Source of the DNA: Flavisphingomonas formosensis
GTDB lineage: Bacteria > Pseudomonadota > Alphaproteobacteria > Sphingomonadales > Sphingomonadaceae
Direction: 5' to 3'
Length of the DNA: 64,000 bases
NCBI RefSeq assembly: GCF_009755815.1
Contig: NZ_WRPK01000008.1
Location: 186,001 to 250,000, forward strand
Notes under the pieces: model-generated
What the model saw: only the letters and a program-made list of their open reading frames with translations
Database searches by the model: none
Told to the model about the DNA's origin: nothing
In this document: piece by piece, positions 61,486-64,000 of the stretch
Numbering within the stretch: the stretch's first letter is position 1
How the letters are laid out: each line of letters begins with the position of its first letter
Program-made: the position numbers and the translations under genes

Positions 61486-62280
61486 TCAGCGGTTGCTGAA
61501 GGAGGGTTTGCGCTTCTCCTTGAGCGCGGCCAGCGCCTCCTTCAGATCCGCGCTGGTCATCGCATATTGCTCCAGCGCCATCGCGAACTCGAAATGATCG
61601 AGCGCCGCGCGCTGCATCGAATGATTGAGCGCGCGCTTGGTATATTGGACCGCCAGCGGCGGCAGCGCTGCCACCTTCCGAGCCAGCTCCTGCGCCAGCG
61701 GCAGCACCTGTTCGGGCTCGTCGACCAGCTCGCTCACCGCGCCCAGCCGATGCGCCTCCTCCGCACCGATCGGATCGCCGGTCAGCAGGTGGCGCTTGGC
61801 CTTGAGTAGGCCGAAGGCGGCGGGCCAGACAAGCGTGCCACCATCGCCGGCGACGAGGCCGACCTTCACGTGCGGATCGCCGATCCGGACATTCTTCGAG
61901 GCGACGAGAATGTCTGCCGACAGAGCCAGCGAGGTGCCGAGGCCATAAACGTCGCCTTGCAAGGCAACGATCACGGGCATCGCTATCTCGGCCATGCCGT
62001 GGATGACGCGGCGCCCATTGTCATAGGCATCCATGCGCGCGTCATAATCCTCGATCAGTCGCTGGATCTCGTCGAAATTGCCGCCGGCCGAGAAACAGCG
62101 TCCCGTCGACGCGATGACGAGCGCGCGAATGGCACCTGGCCGGCGCAATCTCTCGATCACCGACACGATCTCGCCGGTCATCACTTCGTCCATCGAGTTC
62201 AATATATCCGGCCGATCGAAGGTGAGGGTCGCGACGGGGCCATCCTCCACATAGCGGATATTCCTGAAATCGCCCGTCAT
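61486..62280 (-). CDS. Enoyl-CoA hydratase/isomerase family protein, 4
   Basis: A 264-residue crotonase-fold protein: IASTGRCFSAGGNFDEIQRL, LQGDVYGLGTSLALSADILV, IGDPHVKVGLVAGDGGTLVW. It starts the - operon ECH, ligase, ECH, CoA transferase, LLM. ATG 62280 (or 62283) lies about 25 bases after the expected transcription start from the shared promoter-like element. C-terminal ALKEKRKPSF is standard. Confidence 0.9.
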   Translation of the reverse strand: MTGDFRNIRYVEDGPVATLTFDRPDILNSMDEVMTGEIVSVIERLRRPGAIRALVIASTGRCFSAGGNFDEIQRLIEDYDARMDAYDNGRRVIHGMAEIAMPVIVALQGDVYGLGTSLALSADILVASKNVRIGDPHVKVGLVAGDGGTLVWPAAFGLLKAKRHLLTGDPIGAEEAHRLGAVSELVDEPEQVLPLAQELARKVAALPPLAVQYTKRALNHSMQRAALDHFEFAMALEQYAMTSADLKEALAALKEKRKPSFSNR

Positions 62281-62312
62281 CATCCCCGTCCCAAAAAATT
62301 GATTGTCAGCGT

Positions 62313-62340
62313 ATGATAATGTTGCGAACTTATTTTGCAA
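62313..62340 (-). promoter_or_regulatory. Promoter-like element of the ECH-ligase operon (shared motif, site 2)
   Basis: On the - strand: TTGCAA, 16 bases, TATCAT, with AGTTCG ending six bases before the -10-like hexamer, exactly as at site 1. It lies in the 100-base divergent gap and could also influence the SDR at 62381. Confidence 0.62.
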
Positions 62341-62380
62341 TCCGTATCCTCGCCACGAAACACGAGATCGGGAGAGGCGC

Positions 62381-63142
62381 ATGGACAGGCGATTCACCGG
62401 CAAGGTCGCCCTTGTCGTCGGCGGAACATCGGGCATCGGCCTCGCCGCCGCGCAGGCCTTCGCGGCGGAAGGCGCACGGGTGATGATCGCCGGCCGCCGC
62501 GAGGCGGAAGGCATGGGCGGCGTCGAGGCGATTCGCAGCCGGGGCGGCAGCGCCGCCTTCGTGCAATGCGACATCACCGAGGCCGCCTCGGTGGAGCAGA
62601 TGGTCGCCCGCACGGTCGAGACCTTCGGCGGGCTGCACATCGCCTACAACAACGCCGGCATCACCGGGACGGTGAACCTCTTTGTCGAGGATGCCGATCT
62701 CGCCATGTTCGAGCAGGTGATGGCGATCAACGTCACCGGCACCTGGCTGGCGATGAAATATGAAGTTCCGGCGATCCTCGCCTCGGGCGGCGGCGCGATC
62801 GTCAACTGCGCGTCGGTCGCGGGGCTGCGCGGCAGCCCGGGTTGCAGCGCCTATTATGGCAGCAAGCATGCCGTGCTGGGCATGACCAAATGCGTCGCGC
62901 TGGAAAATGCCGCGCGCGGCATCCGCGTCAACGCCGTCTGCCCCGGTCTGGTGATGACCGAACTCGTCGAGCAGGGTTTCGCCAGCGCGCAGGACAAGCT
63001 TGCCATGCTGACCGCGCGTATCCCGATGAACCGGACAGGCAAGCCGGACGAGGTCGCCAAGGCGGTACTCTGGCTCGCCTCCGAGGATTCGAGCTTCGTC
63101 AACGGTGTCGCCCTGCCCGTCGACGGCGCGACTTCGGTCTGA
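62381..63142 (+). CDS. SDR-family oxidoreductase (glucose 1-dehydrogenase-like)
   Basis: A 253-residue classical SDR: VVGGTSGIGLAAAQAFAAEG, AYNNAGITG, Ser in IVNCASVAGLRG, YxxxK in CSAYYGSKHAVLGM, C-terminal SSFVNGVALPVDGATSV. It would interconvert a hydroxyl and a keto group on a pathway intermediate. It diverges from the ECH-ligase operon and is followed after 12 bases by the ABM-like protein. GGAGAGG precedes ATG 62381. Confidence 0.93.
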   Translation: MDRRFTGKVALVVGGTSGIGLAAAQAFAAEGARVMIAGRREAEGMGGVEAIRSRGGSAAFVQCDITEAASVEQMVARTVETFGGLHIAYNNAGITGTVNLFVEDADLAMFEQVMAINVTGTWLAMKYEVPAILASGGGAIVNCASVAGLRGSPGCSAYYGSKHAVLGMTKCVALENAARGIRVNAVCPGLVMTELVEQGFASAQDKLAMLTARIPMNRTGKPDEVAKAVLWLASEDSSFVNGVALPVDGATSV

Positions 63143-63154
63143 AAGGGATCGCCC

Positions 63155-63895
63155 ATGGAGAAGATCTACGGCTTCGTCGCGATCGACATCGAGGAGGGCG
63201 GGCGCGAACCCTTCATCGCCGCGGCAAGACAATGCCATGACGCCATATTGCCCGACATCGCCGGCACCCAATATTATGAATGGTTCCTCTCGGCGGACGG
63301 GCGGCGGGCCTATGTCATCGAGGTCTATGACGATCCCGAGGCGGTCGCGCTGCACGGCCGGATGCTCGACGGACGCGTCGGCAAGGTGCTGGAGCACGCC
63401 CAGTTCCGGATCAGCTTCGCCGGGAACGTGCCGGACGCGTTGCAGGACCGGATGCGCGAGCGGCTCGGCGAGGTCTGCTTTGCCGGCCGGCTCGCCCATG
63501 GCCGCATGACCGAACCGACGCCGCACCGCGCGCCGCCGCCAGGCGACGAGCGCGTCTATGCCCTCGCCTGGTTCCGCCCCCACCCCGGCCGGGCCGATGC
63601 CTTCCGCACGCTCGCCCGCGAAGCCTTCGACAGCGCCTGCGCACGCGATCCGGGCACGCAGGGTTATGAGTGGTTCTTCGACGATGCAGGGAACTGCGTC
63701 GCACTCGACGTCTATGAGACTCCCGAGGCAATGCTGGCGCACATGGCCAATTGCGGGCCCATCATGGGCCGCATCCTCGATCTGGTCGACAGCCGCACCA
63801 TCGTCTTCGGCGCGCTGCCCACCGCGATCGAGGCACGGCTGCGGCCGGAACTGGGCATCACCCGTTTCCCCCACCGCCTCCATGGCGTGGGATGA
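63155..63895 (+). CDS. Tandem dimeric alpha-beta-barrel (ABM-like) protein
   Basis: A 246-residue protein with two similar halves: IEEGGREPFIAAARQC then GTQYYEWFLSADGRRAYVIE in the first, PHPGRADAFRTLAREAFDSA then GTQGYEWFFDDAGNCVALDV in the second. Each half looks like an antibiotic-biosynthesis-monooxygenase-type ferredoxin-like fold; two such halves would form an intramolecular dimer. Such folds oxidise polyphenols without cofactor, or bind heme or ligands. Function here is unassigned. Confidence 0.75.
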   Translation: MEKIYGFVAIDIEEGGREPFIAAARQCHDAILPDIAGTQYYEWFLSADGRRAYVIEVYDDPEAVALHGRMLDGRVGKVLEHAQFRISFAGNVPDALQDRMRERLGEVCFAGRLAHGRMTEPTPHRAPPPGDERVYALAWFRPHPGRADAFRTLAREAFDSACARDPGTQGYEWFFDDAGNCVALDVYETPEAMLAHMANCGPIMGRILDLVDSRTIVFGALPTAIEARLRPELGITRFPHRLHGVG

Positions 63896-63907
63896 TGCTC
63901 TGCCTCG

Positions 63908-64000
63908 TCATCCCCCGAACGCCTCCGCCTGCGCCAGCACCCGCTCCGCCTGCCGGAGATGGGGGATGTCCACCATCTTGCCGTCCAGCCCGACCGCACC
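63908..64000 (-). CDS. HpcH/HpaI aldolase / CitE-like lyase, C-terminus only
   Basis: Thirty codons before a TGA at 63908 read GAVGLDGKMVDIPHLRQAER and then VLAQAEAFGG. The LDGKMVD block and following helix are the usual C-terminal end of CitE-like beta-lyases (citryl-, malyl- or methylmalyl-CoA lyases). The gene enters from the right edge. Such an enzyme could cleave a 3-hydroxy acyl-CoA of the pathway. Confidence 0.7.
   Translation of the reverse strand, partial: GAVGLDGKMVDIPHLRQAERVLAQAEAFGG

Noticed and set aside
1-64000. tRNA or att site that could mark an element end
   Set aside because: No cloverleaf or long direct repeat was seen by eye in the gaps; a tool-based search was not possible.

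Overview
The window reads as chromosome or large-replicon sequence of a high-GC alphaproteobacterium, most likely a sphingomonad (Sphingomonas, Sphingobium or Novosphingobium type). The clues are three TonB-dependent receptors, a lasso-peptide locus of the sphingomonad/Caulobacter kind, a MucR-family regulator, and a dense CoA-thioester and oxidoreductase catabolic cluster. The species cannot be fixed from sequence alone. No rRNA, tRNA or CRISPR array was seen.

Layout. (1) 1-5.5 kb is mobile-element cargo, probably the relic of an integrative or conjugative element or plasmid: a ParB-like protein, DUF2958, ArdC antirestriction protein, an Xre/MbcA-type antitoxin with a frameshifted RES toxin, a MucR-like regulator and a frameshifted DUF2285 protein. 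A structured Shine-Dalgarno-like leader sits between the last two. (2) 6.1-16.6 kb is a complete lasso-peptide locus. It holds a FecI-type sigma factor, a FecR anti-sigma factor, an STN-bearing TonB receptor and an S9-type isopeptidase on +, then cyclase, fused RRE/leader protease and a 39-residue precursor on -, followed by a GntR regulator. The predicted core has Ala1 and a single acidic residue at position 9. (3) 16.8-19.55 kb is an insertion scar: an Xre regulator, a full IS256-family element with perfect 8-bp target duplications sitting inside an IS110-family remnant, and a broken IS3-family element. (4) 19.56-64 kb is a long catabolic island of about 37 genes.

The catabolic island contains one cytochrome P450, with a Rieske ferredoxin and a ferredoxin reductase that could be its electron donors. 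It also has alcohol and aldehyde dehydrogenases, several SDRs, two old-yellow-enzyme-type reductases, an acyl-CoA dehydrogenase, four crotonase-fold proteins, an AMP-forming CoA ligase and three CaiB/BaiF proteins, two of which look like alpha-methylacyl-CoA racemases. Further genes encode a BKACE protein, a nitronate-monooxygenase-like protein, an epoxide hydrolase, an LLM flavoprotein, the end of a CitE-like lyase, an MFS transporter and two TonB receptors. It also carries two tandem pairs of LuxE-like (acyl-protein synthetase) and LuxC-like (acyl-CoA/acyl-protein reductase) genes without luciferase genes. Together these suggest uptake and oxidation of a hydrophobic, probably methyl-branched (terpenoid or steroid-like) compound through CoA thioesters, with a carboxylate-to-aldehyde reducing step. 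The substrate itself is not identifiable from sequence.

Genes in the island form tight, often ATGA-coupled operons. Four separate start regions share a promoter-like element (AGTTCG, six bases, then TANNAT), which suggests common control. The window ends inside a CitE-like gene.
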